The notes: generated by a model not told the origin, from the sequence alone. Positions 44,420 through 55,652 are shown, counted from the first letter of the stretch. The stretch: DNA of 64,000 nt from Erpobdella octoculata (GCA_963978895.1 OZ022241.1:14767356-14831355); one strand, 5' to 3'. Numbers and translations are program-made.

Positions 44420-44944
44420 GGTTGCACCGAAAACCGGCTCCGGCCGAAAACCGGCCATTTTTCCGAATCCGGTCAAATCCGGCTCTGGCCGGATTTGATG
44501 GCCGGATTTGGAGCCGGATTTAACGTATTTATTTATTTCAGTGTTTGTAAACACTGCTACACGGAGTTGTCACGCGGCAAGACTAATACTCCCAAAGGTT
44601 TTGCGACGTCTTCTCTGCTTACTCATCTAAGATCTAAGCATCCAATCCTGTACAGTGAGATGAACAGTCTAAAGACTTCGATGGAGGCTGCTGTTGAAGT
44701 TACCAATGCCACCTCCTCGAATACTGTGTACTATTTTTTGTTTATTTGAAATAAAGTTAATATTGTCTGTTTGTTACTACGTTGGTTTTTAATGATAACA
44801 TGCAATTGAACAAAAAGATGAATAATGATTAATAAAAAATGACAAGACCGGCCCCGGCTCCGGCCCCGGCCGGATTTTGAATTAAGAATCCGGCCAGAAC
44901 CGGCCCCGGTCGGATTTGAAAAACCCAAGTCCGGTGCAACCCTA
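44417..44944 (+). mobile_element. Short hAT (TAGGGTTGCACCG ends) with a BED-finger exon
   Basis: Inverted ends are TAGGGTTGCACCG and CGGTGCAACCCTA. CCGGCC-rich repeats sit just inside both ends. It is inserted in a TA run, so the 8-bp target duplication (ATATATAT) is uninformative. Confidence 0.88.
44542..44746 (+). pseudogene. BED zinc-finger exon
   Basis: After an acceptor TTTATTTCAG the frame reads VCKHCYTELSRG, GFATSSLLTHLRSKHP, the C-x2-C ... H-x4-H pattern of BED fingers used by hAT transposases for DNA binding. About 66 codons to a stop at 44747; the rest of the transposase is gone. It could still encode a DNA-binding-only peptide if transcribed. Confidence 0.65.
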
Positions 44945-45077
<133 letters not shown>

Positions 45078-45092
45078 TATAAGACTCTACTA

Positions 45093-45376
45093 GAAATCGA
45101 ACCCACGTGTCTACGGCAACACCGCCTCGCCTGAATGCAAGCGCTCTTACCAACTGAGCCACCGACCATCCCCAAAAAAGGATGGCTAGAAGTCTCAGTG
45201 TTTCGGAGCTACTTAACATTAGACTACGACTATGATAGGTTCAGAACTCCTTACTTCGGCTCGACAGCTTATTCTGCTGCCAGATAGATAATTTATGAAG
45301 TGAAACATTGCGTTGAAATGTTTCAAGAGCCTACAAATAGGATGACTTAACTGTCACCACGAGAAACGCAAATATT
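45093..45376 (-). mobile_element. tRNA-like retroposon with 15-bp TSD
   Basis: TATAAGACTCTACTA lies on both sides (45078-45092, 45377-45391). The minus strand near the left edge is tRNA-like: GGTGGCTCAGTTGGTAAGAG with A box, a long-variable-arm layout, and GGTTCGATTTC as B box. Unusually, the tRNA part is at the 3' end of the minus-strand reading, after about 200 bp of other sequence. Wording is shared with the palindrome arms at 22287-22516 (GTGTTGCCG, GTGGGTTCGA). Confidence 0.65.
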
Positions 45377-45386
45377 TATAAGACTC

Positions 45387-45429
<43 letters not shown>

Positions 45430-45432
<3 letters not shown>

Positions 45433-45900
45433 ATAATATTGCTAAATCGTATACGGGTTCTTTGGAACGGTTTTGTAATTTATTGGAAAAATAATAAATG
45501 AGCTCTGGAACTGTATATATTTCTTCTATATGGTGCTTCCCACTCTTGTTGAAGTTTAGGTGATTTTCTAATTCTGCGTTATTGATTGTAATACCACACC
45601 AAATCTTTTTTACAAATTTGTTCACATTCGATCATAACAAGTTTTCATTCTTTAGCTGGCAATTGTTCGGCCTACTCGCCTATGAAAATGCGGCACGGCC
45701 ACGAAAAAAATACCTTTATCTTCACTTGTGAATTTGATCGCAATTCACAAGCGACATGGTCAATTCTTTTGACTGTTTGACGCAGTCTCTTCCAGTCTCG
45801 CTGGAGGGGGCTGGAGCCTGTGTGATCATCTGATTTAGCGTTGTGGGCTTGAATACGACGTCAAATCGCTACATTTCAATCTTCTCAGACACGACTATCG
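45430..45900. other. Spacer
   Basis: No gene recognised. Base composition becomes less AT-rich from about 45650. Confidence 0.3.
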
Positions 45901-46748
45901 ATCACAACGGGCCCATACCAGGCAACCGACGGTTCCATGCAACCGAAGCCGCATTTGCACGAGACAGTTAGTTTCCGACTTTCCACCGCTCCTCCAGCCC
46001 CCAAACACAGGATTGTCGTCAATGCAGAACTGTCCGACCCTCCCAAACTTCAGCTCTACTCCCGCGAGCCACTACCAAAACACAAAATATTTAACCAGAC
46101 CGCTCTGAGCCTCAGCCCAACTGGCATCCGTAGAAGTACTTTCAAACTGCTCCGCAATATCCGGGGCAGCAATCTATATTTTCTTTGCAACAGGAACATC
46201 TTTGGCGACCTCGATCAAGCAATCCCCTAAAACTTTTTGACGGATCCGACAACCTCCACAAAATCTGTCAGAGTCCAGCAACACTCAGCTACAGCTGGTG
46301 TACTTCAGTTCAAACTGGGTTTTGTTGCAGCAACCCACATTATTTTCTTCACCAGCAGCATGCTGGTCGAGAACAGTGTCCACCACTATTTCAGCTGTCT
46401 CTGCGACCAAACTCTCAACAGTCTTGCCATTCAGATCACACTCAGGAAACACTTCCATTTTCATCCTTTTTTGTTTTTTGACAGCAACGCGGCACCGACT
46501 GCTGCTATTTTGTTTTTAGGGCTGACCTGACAGCTAAAATCAATTCTTTACCTGTTCTCCCCTGTGCTGCCTTTTCTCTCTCGCTTGCTTGCGATTATAT
46601 ATAATCGACTAAGAAACTTTAAATAAAAAAATGTTTATATAAAGTGTTTTTAAATGTTTCTCTTGTTTGTGACCTTAGTGAAAGACGACCGCTTTTTTAT
46701 TTAGGTCAACTAATAAACAGACGAAATCCAATCGTAGGTGTAACTTTA
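45901..46748 (+). mobile_element. Retroposon-like unit, longer copy
   Basis: 45937-46230 is a 97-codon frame (MQPKPHLHETVSFRLS...), continued in another frame at 46237-46460, with Pro/Leu/Arg-rich, GC-richer codon use unlike the surroundings. Its last 290 bp (46461-46748) recur at 47252-47541 as a separate insertion with target duplication. I infer a retroposed family whose 3' end is GTGTAACTTTAA. The protein is unknown; a processed pseudogene is possible. Confidence 0.45.
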
Positions 46749-46829
46749 ATAATCGCTTACTTTTAGCAAGCAAAGCAAGCGCTAGCTACGCCTTTGTCAC
46801 ATTTGCTTATCAAAACTCATTTTATATCT

Positions 46830-47042
46830 GATTTTTTGTAGGTGATTTATGATCGAAATAATAAATGGTGCTCAACCCACCTTCCCATTTGCTTATCCTT
46901 GTCTGTAATGGTCTCCCCTGATTTAGACTTTAAGGATGCAGTCTTCTTTAGTGATTTGCCTGTTGCTTGCTTGATGCCTTATATTGTATACCAACTGGGT
47001 TCTGGGTTACCCTCTGTGTTTGCTGTTAACATTGTAATGTAA
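46830..47042 (+). CDS. Possible exon of unknown gene
   Basis: A plus-strand frame preceded by TTTTTTGTAG, a good acceptor: VIYDRNNKWCSTHLP and so on to a stop at 47040. It is about 66 codons with three Cys. No family recognised and no linked exon; it may be chance. Confidence 0.25.
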
Positions 47043-47251
47043 TTGAACTTTTTTTATTGCGTTATTTTAAAGCGAAAGTCATCACGCACGCGCATTTGTC
47101 AGCACATTTTATCCAAATGCACATTTCAAACAAATTTCTAGAAGCAAATGCTTTACCGTCAGAGCCATAAATAAAAATATATCAAATTGTTTTTTAATAA
47201 TACACTTTTACTTCTAAATGCATACAGAAATATTTTTTGTGTAATTCGATT

Positions 47252-47541
47252 TCATCCTTTTTTTTGTTTTTTGACAGCAACGCGGCACCGGCTGCTGCTA
47301 TTTTGTTTTTAGGGCTGACCTGACCGCTAAAATCAATTCTTTACCTGTTCTCCCCTGTGCTGCCTTTTTTCTCTCGCTTGCTTGCGATTATATATAATAG
47401 ACTAAGAAACTTTAAATAAAAAAATGTTTATATAAAGTGTTTTTAAATGCTTCTCTTGTTTGTGACCTAGTGAAAGACGACCGCTTTTTTATTTAGGTCA
47501 ACTAATAAGCAGACGAAATCCAATCGTAGGTGTAACTTTAA
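47252..47541 (+). mobile_element. Truncated retroposon copy with 15-bp TSD
   Basis: TTGTGTAATTCGATT lies at 47237-47251 and 47542-47556. The insert matches 46461-46748 with few differences. Target duplication of this length and 5' truncation are marks of LINE-type retrotransposition; there is no poly(A) tail. Confidence 0.75.
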
Positions 47542-47774
47542 TTGTGTAATTCGATTATATTTTTTAAATAGTCTGAAAAAATATGGTAAGATGGGGTATC
47601 ACCGCCACCCTAACGTTTTTTGTTATTTGTGAGAAAACGAGTTGAAGATTAAGATCAATCACTGTATTCATTAATCTTTTCTGCATCACATATACTTTGT
47701 TTAAAATGTGTTAAATTAATACTTTTTGAGATTAAAAATTGGGTTGAAAAACTCGTTTTTTCCTTTACTTGTTT

Positions 47775-48170
47775 TTAAGTTAAAGTTACAGTTAACTATT
47801 GATTTTATAAGCAGTCTAAAAACGGTAAAACGTAGAGCTCATTTTCATAAAAACACGAGTCTCTCGGTTTTTGGTGAGTCTGCTCTTTGCCAGCAGTCAT
47901 ATAACTGTATACTGCATTCTCTACATATACTTCTGAATCAGGTGCAGAGATTAGGTCTTTAGCAAAGGCCGCTATTAGAGAATATGCAGTCTCTGAAGCA
48001 GTCCAGAAACTTATTCCGGTTTGATAAGTTGCTAATTTTTTTGAGGTACAAAGATAAGCATTAATTTTTTCATTAACTGAACTTGCATGCCTAGACTGCT
48101 TTCTCGGAGAACTATAAGTTTCAAATTTCTTGAGCAAGCCTCTAAAACCATTTTACTGAGGTTGGAACTC
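47775..48170 (-). pseudogene. hAT transposase C-terminal fragment
   Basis: The minus-strand frame reads SSVNEKINAYL, ISFWTASETAYSLIAAFAKD, LISAPDSEVYVENAVYSY and YENELYVLPFLD, the order W...LA-x-DLLSIPASSA-x-ER-x-FS...L of hATC domains in degraded form. It is a remnant without the rest of the element. Confidence 0.6.
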
Positions 48171-48341
48171 TTCATCAGAAGTGGAAGATGCTACACTTGC
48201 TGGTAAAAAAACAAAGTTTAACGCTTGTTAAATAAATGAATAAACTGTAAGACAACGTCCAAGGCAATCTAGAACTTCAACTTTACTTTAAATGTTTTAT
48301 CATAAACCAAACTTTTCTTTTTTTGATATATGATTTTGCAG

Positions 48342-48424
48342 CATCAAGAATTCAAGTAGCTCCAACATATCAGTACGCATCAGGCATGCTGAAAATGTTA
48401 GATCCAGCAAGCATGCAGCAGAAG
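48342..48424 (+). CDS. Candidate host exon, 83 nt
   Basis: Acceptor TTTGATATATGATTTTGCAG, then SRIQVAPTYQYASGMLKML and DPASMQQK, then donor GTAAGG. One frame is open throughout. The sequence is less AT-rich than its surroundings and not repeated in the window. I do not recognise the protein. No neighbouring exon was found in the window. Confidence 0.45.
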
Positions 48425-49407
48425 GTAAGGCGTCAATTTCTGGTGATGAAACATTTAAAACGCTACGATAATTTTCGACCTTGCACTTTAACTTGTCAAC
48501 TGATTACTCATAATCAAAATATTTTCATACCCTACTTTCTTGTTTTCTGCGACTATTGTTCTAGAACATTTTTCATTCAACGATTACAACAGAACTATCA
48601 AAATAACAAAAGGCCGCAACTAACTAAACAGCGCAATTTAATACTATTTGTTAGATAATACCAAAGAACTCGATATATAATAAAACCAATTATTAATTTA
48701 GCTAAAAATATACCTTTAAAAGTTTTTTTTCAAGTGGTAATTATTTCAGTATTATTTAACTGAATTTATTATTCAGTTGCTATGACAGTTGAAGTTATTC
48801 GCCATATTTCAGTTACTTTTAATATTACAATTAACTGTCCATTGTTTTCTATTTTGTTCCGTTTTCAGTTAGTGTTACAGTTAGTTTGAAAATTCTTGTA
48901 AAAGGGTATACACACTTTTGTTAATACCGCCGTGGCCGTAATTTACCTTAAAACCCGTTATGGAGAAAGTTTTCAAAATGTGATATCTTCCTTTTGCACA
49001 CTTGCTCTATTACTGTTTACAATGATAACAGTTATTTATAATTCGTGCGATATTTCAAATTTTGAACTGAACAACGTAAACAACTTCTAATAAGCACGCT
49101 TCTTTACCTACACAATATGGATTTCAAAAGAAATCTACACTCTACAAAGTCATTAATTTTTATAAATGATTTTATTTAGCTCTGCTTGTCTGTTTGTTTG
49201 GTTTGTTTCTTTGTTTGCCTTATAACTTTGGAATAATATTGTTACCAGCGTTGTGATTAGCTGAAACTATTTTAGAGTCAGTGTCTTCAATATTGTAGTA
49301 GATCAATAATTATAATCGCAAAAAATTAAAAAATATACATATTAGAAATAACATTTGAGCAGGTTTAATGACTGAGTATTAAAATGGTTGTGTTTAAAAC
49401 TTATCTG
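48425..49407. other. AT-rich sequence, no gene seen
   Basis: 48720-48900 has repeated CAGTTA/GTTACAGTT words. Possibly intron of the exon at 48342. Confidence 0.35.
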
Positions 49408-51014
49408 TCTATATATATAAAAGGAAGTCGGGTTTGTGTTACGACACTTATAACTCAAGAACGGCTGAACCGATTTTAGAGATTTTAGATTTGTTGGATT
49501 TTTCTCAGCTCCTATTAACAGAATAACTAAAAAAGTTTGACATTGAACCATGGAGTGGCCCATGGGGACCGCAGTATGTACCCCGTAGCTATACAGCCTT
49601 AACAGTGCGTACTAGAAAAAAAACTTTAAATGGCAAAGTTGTAGAGCACCCTCTATTTGGTCTTACGGAAAAATAAATTTTCAAATTGAAGTTTGGATTA
49701 TGGAGATATACAGATGTTTAATTTTCCGCGACATGACATTTTTGCGCAAATGGAGTAGAGCGCATGTTATTAAATTTTCTGTCTATTTCATTGTTTACAA
49801 TTGAAAATCTCACAGAAAAAATTAAGTAAATATTTTTTTCAATTAAAATATAAAATAAAATAATTGTTTATGGGCCATAAAAATATAAAAGATATTTTTA
49901 GCATAGATATATGATTTTTAGTTTCGCATTTTCCGTTTTCCATTTGGCATTAAAGTGTCAATGCTGTTCTGTCAATATTATATTTTCGTTTGTTGGAATT
50001 AATTTGCGAGTTTTAAAGTTTTATTACTTTTAACAAAAACATTATTAATAACATCCATTGAATAGTGAGTTTCAATATCAATTTATATTTCAACATGATA
50101 TAATTTTTACACCGTTTGTTTTTTTTTATTTTCAATCACTCAGTTGATTATAAATGGGCTCAAACTTCGGAATAATAATTTTAATATTTTTATTTCAGGT
50201 GACGAAACTAGCAAGAAAGTTAGCTCGATGAATTTTTATGCATATCGTTTGATGATTCGTCAAAACGCTGACAACCATTTGCTTCGATATCGTCAGTTGT
50301 TTCAGCAATATTGCGTCGACATGTATGTCAAAATTGAAACGAACGCCTAACTTTCATTCGACTGAATCAAGCCAAACTGCGTTCAGAGGAGTATATCCAT
50401 TTAAGCGACGCAATCAGCACCGAAGGAGATGCAGCTAACATTGGTCGATTAACTATTCTACCGGCTACTTACATAGGTAGTCCGCGTCATATGCATGAAT
50501 ATGCGCTGGATGCAATGACATATGTTCGTCATTACGGTCGGCCAGATCTATTCATTACCTTCACCTGTAATCCAAAGTGGATTGAAATTGTTCAAATGCT
50601 GCTTCACGGACAAACATCAAGTGATCGGCAGAATTCAATTTCCGATTCGCCTAGCATTTGCTATGACGATTAACAAATCACAAGGCCAATCTTTGAGTGT
50701 TTGTGGTCTGAACTTGGATAATGCATGTTTTTCTCATGGTCAATTGTATGTGGCGTGTTAACGTGTCGGCAGACCATCAGATTTATTTGTTTTTTTGACC
50801 GATAATAAAACAAAAACATAGTGTATCATAAAGTGCTGGACTAAAGAGAATCGACCCGAGTTCAACCAATGTTTTTGTAATAAACTATTAAAGTGAACGT
50901 TTTTTTTATTTTTGTTTTCTTTTAAACTTATATATAGGATATTTGTTATTATTGTTCTTTATTGCTTAAAAAATACACTCTTTAAGGTGAAACAAAGTTC
51001 GCCGGGTCAGCTAG
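49408..51014 (+). mobile_element. Internally deleted Helitron with Rep/helicase remains
   Basis: 5' end TCTATATATATAAAAGGAAG, then GTTACGACACTTATAACTCA and GAACGGCTGAACCGATTTTA, a typical Helitron head. The 3' end is GTTCGCCGGGTCAGCTAG followed by T. Inside are Rep and helicase fragments joined by a deletion. The base before TC is G rather than the usual A. Confidence 0.8.
50190..50820 (+). pseudogene. Helitron Rep/helicase fusion remnant
   Basis: Rep part: MNFYAYRLMIRQNADNHLLR, HLSDAISTEGDAANIGRL and [20 protein letters not shown] (about 50520-50580), the conserved stretch preceding Rep catalysis. At about 50620 the reading jumps to the helicase end: [20 protein letters not shown] (helicase motif VI region) and RVGRPSDLFVF. 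The catalytic Rep Tyr pair and the helicase Walker motifs are lost in the deletion. Several stops. Confidence 0.8.
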
Positions 51015-51591
51015 TATATATATAAAAATGAATGATTGTATGTATATATATATATATATGTCCTTTATGCATTGCTACACCATTCATCCGATCGTAATGA
51101 AATTTTCACACAACCTTGAGAGTCAAGTGGAATCAAATATAGAATTTTTTTTTTGAAATCCGTCACAAGATGAGCGGAACGAAGCGGGTGAGCGAGCGGG
51201 AACTACATATATATGTATGTGCGCATGTATGTGTGTATGTATGTATGTGTATGTGCATGTATGTGTGTCTGTGTGTATGTTTACGTATGTATGTATGTAT
51301 GTATGTATGTGTTTTTTTAAAATATTTCGGCACTAAATGCTCATTCAAAGTATGTATGGGTGTGTATGTATCCATGTAGGTATGTATGTATGTATGTATG
51401 TAGAATCGGATCTATGGGGGGGGGGGGGAAACTGAGAGCCAAAGAATGAGCGGGAAAGCGACAGGGAACGGATAACAACCGGGAGCGGGAGTGTGTATGT
51501 ATGTATGTATGTATGTATGTATGTATGTATGTATGTATGTATGTATGTATGTATGTATGTATGTATGTATGTATGTATGTATGTATGTCTT
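51015..51591 (+). mobile_element. Short Helitron, joined head-on to a Helitron gene fragment
   Basis: Directly after the CTAG of the previous element comes the family head (TATATAAAAATGAATG, CATTGCTACACC), TATG runs, GAATCGGATCTA and a GCGGGAA remnant, then (TATG)n up to 51591, where an inverted Helitron gene begins. Confidence 0.65.
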
Positions 51592-52393
51592 CATTCACAA
51601 AAATCATGGCCACTTCATTACTTGTCGGTGCATTGTATCTTCGCTGATCTGACTGTCGATCTCTTCTCAGTGCCATATCGATGACTGGAATTTGCTCTCG
51701 TGCTGCTATGGCTTGTTCAGCTTCTTGATTTTCTATATCTCGCATCAATTGATAGCTTTGGGCTAGTCTATTGTGTTCACGGAAAAAGCGATCTATTTTA
51801 TCTAAAATATCAGGACGACAATTTTCATTCGCTTCATTTTCTTGACGTACTTCTGTGGCTTGTGTACTATCAAGTACTTAAATTTGCGCAAATTGTGGCG
51901 CTTGGCCGGGAGGTGACAGTAAGTGGGAAGTTTGATGGTAAATTTTTCCATGAATTTTAAAAAACATAAGGTCCTCTGCCAGGCAAATCAAAAATTTTTG
52001 CGCCCATGGAAGCGAAAGAAACTGCGCTGTTGTATGATCGAATATGTTGTCGAAAATTTTGTGTAACTGGATTGGCCGTGTCTGACATGAGGCTTTTTAG
52101 AAAATCGGGATATTCAAGTGTATTACCGTGAATGTCAATTGAAGAGCTTCTAGATTTTGAGGAGTAAGTGGATAGACATAACGTTGTTGTGATGCGGCAT
52201 GAGAAGCATGAAAAATTTGCAATTCCTCAACAGACATTTGTGCAGTGCGTTGTTGATGAGCTTCTGCATCTAAAACTCGAATTTTTGCTTTTGATTGTAG
52301 AGTTTGTCTTGCGCAATATCTCTGTTGCCTTTCTTTAGCTAGACGCCGTTTTCTCGATACAGGATCTTCGTCGTCATTCATATTAAGAGACAT
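51592..52393 (-). pseudogene. Helitron protein, N-terminal region
   Basis: Minus strand from MSLNMNDDEDPVSRKRRLAK at 52393: a basic Arg/Gln-rich start (RRLAKERQQRYCARQ), then after frame breaks PPGQAPQFAQI, DILDKIDRFFREHNRLAQSY and [20 protein letters not shown], the usual lead-in to the Rep domain in Helitron proteins. It ends where the TATG array begins. It holds the part that is missing upstream in the Helitron at 49408. Confidence 0.75.
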
Positions 52394-52479
52394 TTTGTTT
52401 AAAAACATATACTTTATTTTTCAATTATTAAAATCTGAACTTAATTAATAGGAAAAACAAAACTAATAAATATATATAT

Positions 52480-52707
52480 TGCTGTAACCAGTGGCGGCGT
52501 GCACATCCTTGTTTTTATTTTTAGTTTGTGAGTTAGTGAAGCTCGAGAGTTGTTGATTGATAGCGGCCATTACTTTTCCGAAACTAATATTTGTTTTCGA
52601 ACTGACTCCTTGCGCATATACTTTTCTCTTTCTGTTAGTTTTAATTAATAAAACTTTAAACTGTACAAAGTAGTTTTTTTTGAGAGCCCAAACCGAGAAT
52701 TACAACA
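52480..52707 (+). repeat. 5' LTR
   Basis: 228 bp, TGCTGTAACC to TTACAACA. Polyadenylation-like AATAAA near 52648. The overlap with the 3' copy (first 114 bp) differs at only about two positions. Confidence 0.9.
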
Positions 52708-52708
52708 T

Positions 52709-52727
52709 TGGTGTCAGAAGTGGGATT
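52709..52727 (+). promoter_or_regulatory. Primer binding site
   Basis: TGGTGTCAGAAGTGGGAT starts one base after the LTR, the expected site for tRNA priming. The tRNA is not identified. Confidence 0.7.
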
Positions 52728-52766
52728 TTCTTGGTATCGTGAATTTAGTTATTTGGTATCGTCGTT

Positions 52767-53995
52767 ATGGTTCTAAAAACACTGGAACAGTTGCTGGTGG
52801 CTGAATTACGGAGAGAACTAAAAAAAAAAAGGACCTCAGCACAGATGGAAAAAAATCGAGTTAGTCGAACGTCTTAGAAGAGCGTTAGAAGAAGACGTCG
52901 ACCCAGATGACTTTGAGTTTGAAGTTTGAACTCGATGAAGCTCTTTTGAATGAATTCAAATTTTTGAGGACAGAAGTGGCAGCATCGATACAACAGGGGA
53001 AGGATTTCCAAGACAAGTTGTTATTGTTGAAGGAAGAAATCAAGGAGGAGGTTGCAGAAGAAAACAATGCCATTAGGAGAGAGATGACTGAGTTCAAGGA
53101 TGTTTTCCAAGAAGAAATCTCTGACATAAGATGCAGACTGAGGGAAATGGAAACTGGACGTATGGGCACTCTTTTGAGGGTTCCACTGGACTCATCAATT
53201 TCTGAAAGGGTTAAGGTACCTAATTTCGATGGTTCGGTGGTGTGGTTAGTGTACAAGCGACAGTTTGAAGCAGCTGCCACGGCTAATAACTGGGTTTTGG
53301 ATAAGACAAAGGCAACGGCATTAACCTTGGCTCTGAGAGGGAAAGCTTTGGAAATTCTTCAAACTGTTTCAGAAGAAGAAGACTACCCAGCCCTGGTAAA
53401 AGTTCTCGAGCGTAGATTTGGAGATGAACACTTACATGAGATGTACAGAATCCAACTAAAAACTCGACGACAAAAGCCCGGGGAAAGCTTCCAAGAGCTC
53501 GAGGCAGATGTTTAACGTCTGGCACATCTAGCCTACCCTACCGCCACACCTGATCTTCTCGATATCCTGGTGTCTGACTCTTTTGTGGATGCCATCGCTG
53601 ATCTTGAATTGAAAAAAGCAATCCTCATCAGTGGCAAACACAGAGCTGGTGAAGCTCTGGTATTTGCACTTTCATATGAAGCTGCAAGCCATGCATCCCA
53701 TAGTGCTCAATTGGTCCGAACTTTAAAAATGGAAAATGGCGAGACTCAACAAGCTTCTGGTGGTGCCAGAACAAAAACAGACCTGGATAACTTTCGATGC
53801 TGGATGTGCAACCAGAAAGGACATCTCCAAAGAAATTGTCAAGCATATGTCAGAGCTTCAACATCCTCACATCTTTTAAACTGGAAGCAGTCGATCTCGA
53901 AGGGCGGAAATCGACAGTAAAGAAATACAAAGCCCCAACACCCATAAAACAGAATAAAAAGAAATATTTAGATAGAAGATGGTGGAGTGATGATT
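52767..53995 (+). pseudogene. gypsy gag
   Basis: ATG at 52767 begins a SAP-like helix-extension-helix (LKTLEQLLVAELRRELKKK) that is thrown out of frame at the A-run near 52820-52832. The main frame, 52907-53920, has a coiled coil (residues 20-90), then VPNFDGSVVWLVYKRQFEAA, ALRGKALEIL and RRQKPGESFQELEADV. There is one TAA at 53513, after which it continues RLAHLAYP. A CCHC knuckle CWMCNQKGHLQRNC lies at about 53799-53840. This order (SAP-like start, capsid, knuckle) marks a packaging protein. Confidence 0.8.
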
Positions 53996-53999
53996 GTAA

Positions 54000-54345
54000 C
54001 AAGTAAATTAAAAACGAATTTTTAAAACCAATGCTCTTATATGTAATTAAAACACAAATTTTGCAATCAATTTTTTCTTATATTACTCTTTTATTTTATG
54101 TTAAAGTCGAAATATCTTAATTATATCGAAATATCGAAATTAATTAAAATTATCTAAATTAATTGACTTATTGTAAAACTAATAATTGAATATTGCATTG
54201 TCTTCTATTTTAAGCATGTATGCAAAATTTGAAAAAATCTATCATCAGGAAGTGACTCAAAAATTGATTGCAAGATTTGAAACAGACAGAGAAACAAACA
54301 GACAGACAGAGAAACAGAGACGACGAGTTAATAAAAACATTGGTA
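54000..54345 (+). mobile_element. MITE-like insertion between gag and protease
   Basis: Near-identical to 28487-28822 reversed, with ACCAATGCTC near its left end and ACATTGGTAA at its right. See the copy in the other retrotransposon. Confidence 0.7.
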
Positions 54346-54496
54346 ATAATAATAAAAATATCATCAAAAAGCATAAAATTTAAATATCTCAACTATTTTC
54401 ATGAAAATTTCGTACACGCTTGAGAATCGCGGTCAGTGAGTGTGGTTCGTGTTAACTTGGTAAAATAGTCTGCCAGTCGGTTAGCGTTTTGTGGTC

Positions 54497-54600
54497 AAGA
54501 AAACCCTCAAGAAAACCCTCAAGAAAACCCTCAAGAAAACCCTCAAGAAAACCATCAAGAAAACCCTCAAGAAACCCCTCGATAAAATCCTCAAGAAAAT
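54497..54600 (+). repeat. 12-bp tandem repeat (AAGAAAACCCTC)
   Basis: About eight units with slight variation. Confidence 0.95.
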
Positions 54601-54775
54601 TAACTAAATTAATTGACTTATTGTAAAACTAATAATTGAATATTGCATTGTCTTCTATCTTGAGCATGTATGCAAAATTTGAAAAAAATCTACCATCAGG
54701 AAGTGACTCAAACATTGATTGCAAGATTTGAAACAGACAGAGAAACAGAGCCGACGAGTTAATAAAAGCATTGGT
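54601..54775 (+). mobile_element. Partial second copy of the MITE-like element
   Basis: Matches 54155-54345, ending AGCATTGGTAAAA just before the protease frame resumes. The two copies plus the repeat array between them may be one enlarged insertion. Confidence 0.65.
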
Positions 54776-54779
54776 AAAA

Positions 54780-55108
54780 ACTCTTGGGTTTCGAATCGGG
54801 TATTGAATACTAAGGTATTTTATTCATCTAGAAAAACTAACCACTCATTAGCAACTGTTTTACCAAAAGTTCCTATGTCAGTGCTAACTCTAGGAAGGAA
54901 TGCTAACTTATGTGTCTTTGGCAAAGTTGGAGAGAAATCATGCAGATTGATTATCGACACTGGAGCATCTCGTTCCATCATAAACAGCACATTAGATATT
55001 AATGGACAGATACAGAAAAACACAAACATTCGAATAAAAACTGCTACAGGAGAACCAGTTGCTGTTGTTGGAGAAATAGATCTGCCCCTTCAAATTGGAG
55101 AAAATGTG
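54780..55108 (+). pseudogene. gypsy protease, N-terminal part
   Basis: SVLTLGRNANLCVFGKVGEK, then the catalytic LIIDTGASRSIIN (Asp of DTG at about 54956) and a TATGEPVAVVGEIDL strand. It is broken after GENV by the solo LTR; it continues at 60744 with FSHSFVVAEI. The target duplication ATGTG encodes part of the junction codons. Confidence 0.85.
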
Positions 55109-55652
55109 TGTCACGGTTGTCTCCATCGTCGATTGTAATTTTTTTATGAATAACTTTATTGCGCGGACTAGGCGGAGAGCGCGATGAAAAACGCCGACTA
55201 GAGAGGTGGCGTCGGTTCGCTTATCGATCAAACTTGCTCGTTTTTGGTGTGCTTTTAGTTCTAGCGTGTTTCCTATTAAGTTTTCGATAATAATTTTTAG
55301 TACGTTGTATAGATATTGTGTAATCCTTTATTTGTACCTAATTGTATCGATTTCGGATGAGTATTAAATAAGTTGTAGCGTGAAATGTAACATATTTTAA
55401 GCACACTTTCTTGTAAATTTGTTGAGTGCTGACGTAAGCGCTTTCGTTCTGCGTTGTGATTAACTCTTTAAGTAATTATCATAATTCCTTTTGACTAAGT
55501 GTCGTTTCTAGCCATTTGTATCGTCGCTAATGTAAAACTTTTTAGTATATCAAATTATAAAACGAATTATCTGTTTGGAAAAGGAGTTTAGTTTAATATT
55601 ATTACTTCGTTGCGGTGATTTTGATGTATATTGCCTTTGTAAACTTTTGTGT

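Noticed and set aside
45095..45170. Functional tRNA-Leu gene on the minus strand
   Set aside because: It is tRNA-like only; it lies within a unit flanked by a 15-bp target duplication and lacks a clear closed acceptor stem.
46461..47541. LTR pair of a small retrotransposon (two 290-bp direct repeats)
   Set aside because: The second copy has its own 15-bp target duplication, so it is a separate retroposed insertion rather than a partner LTR.
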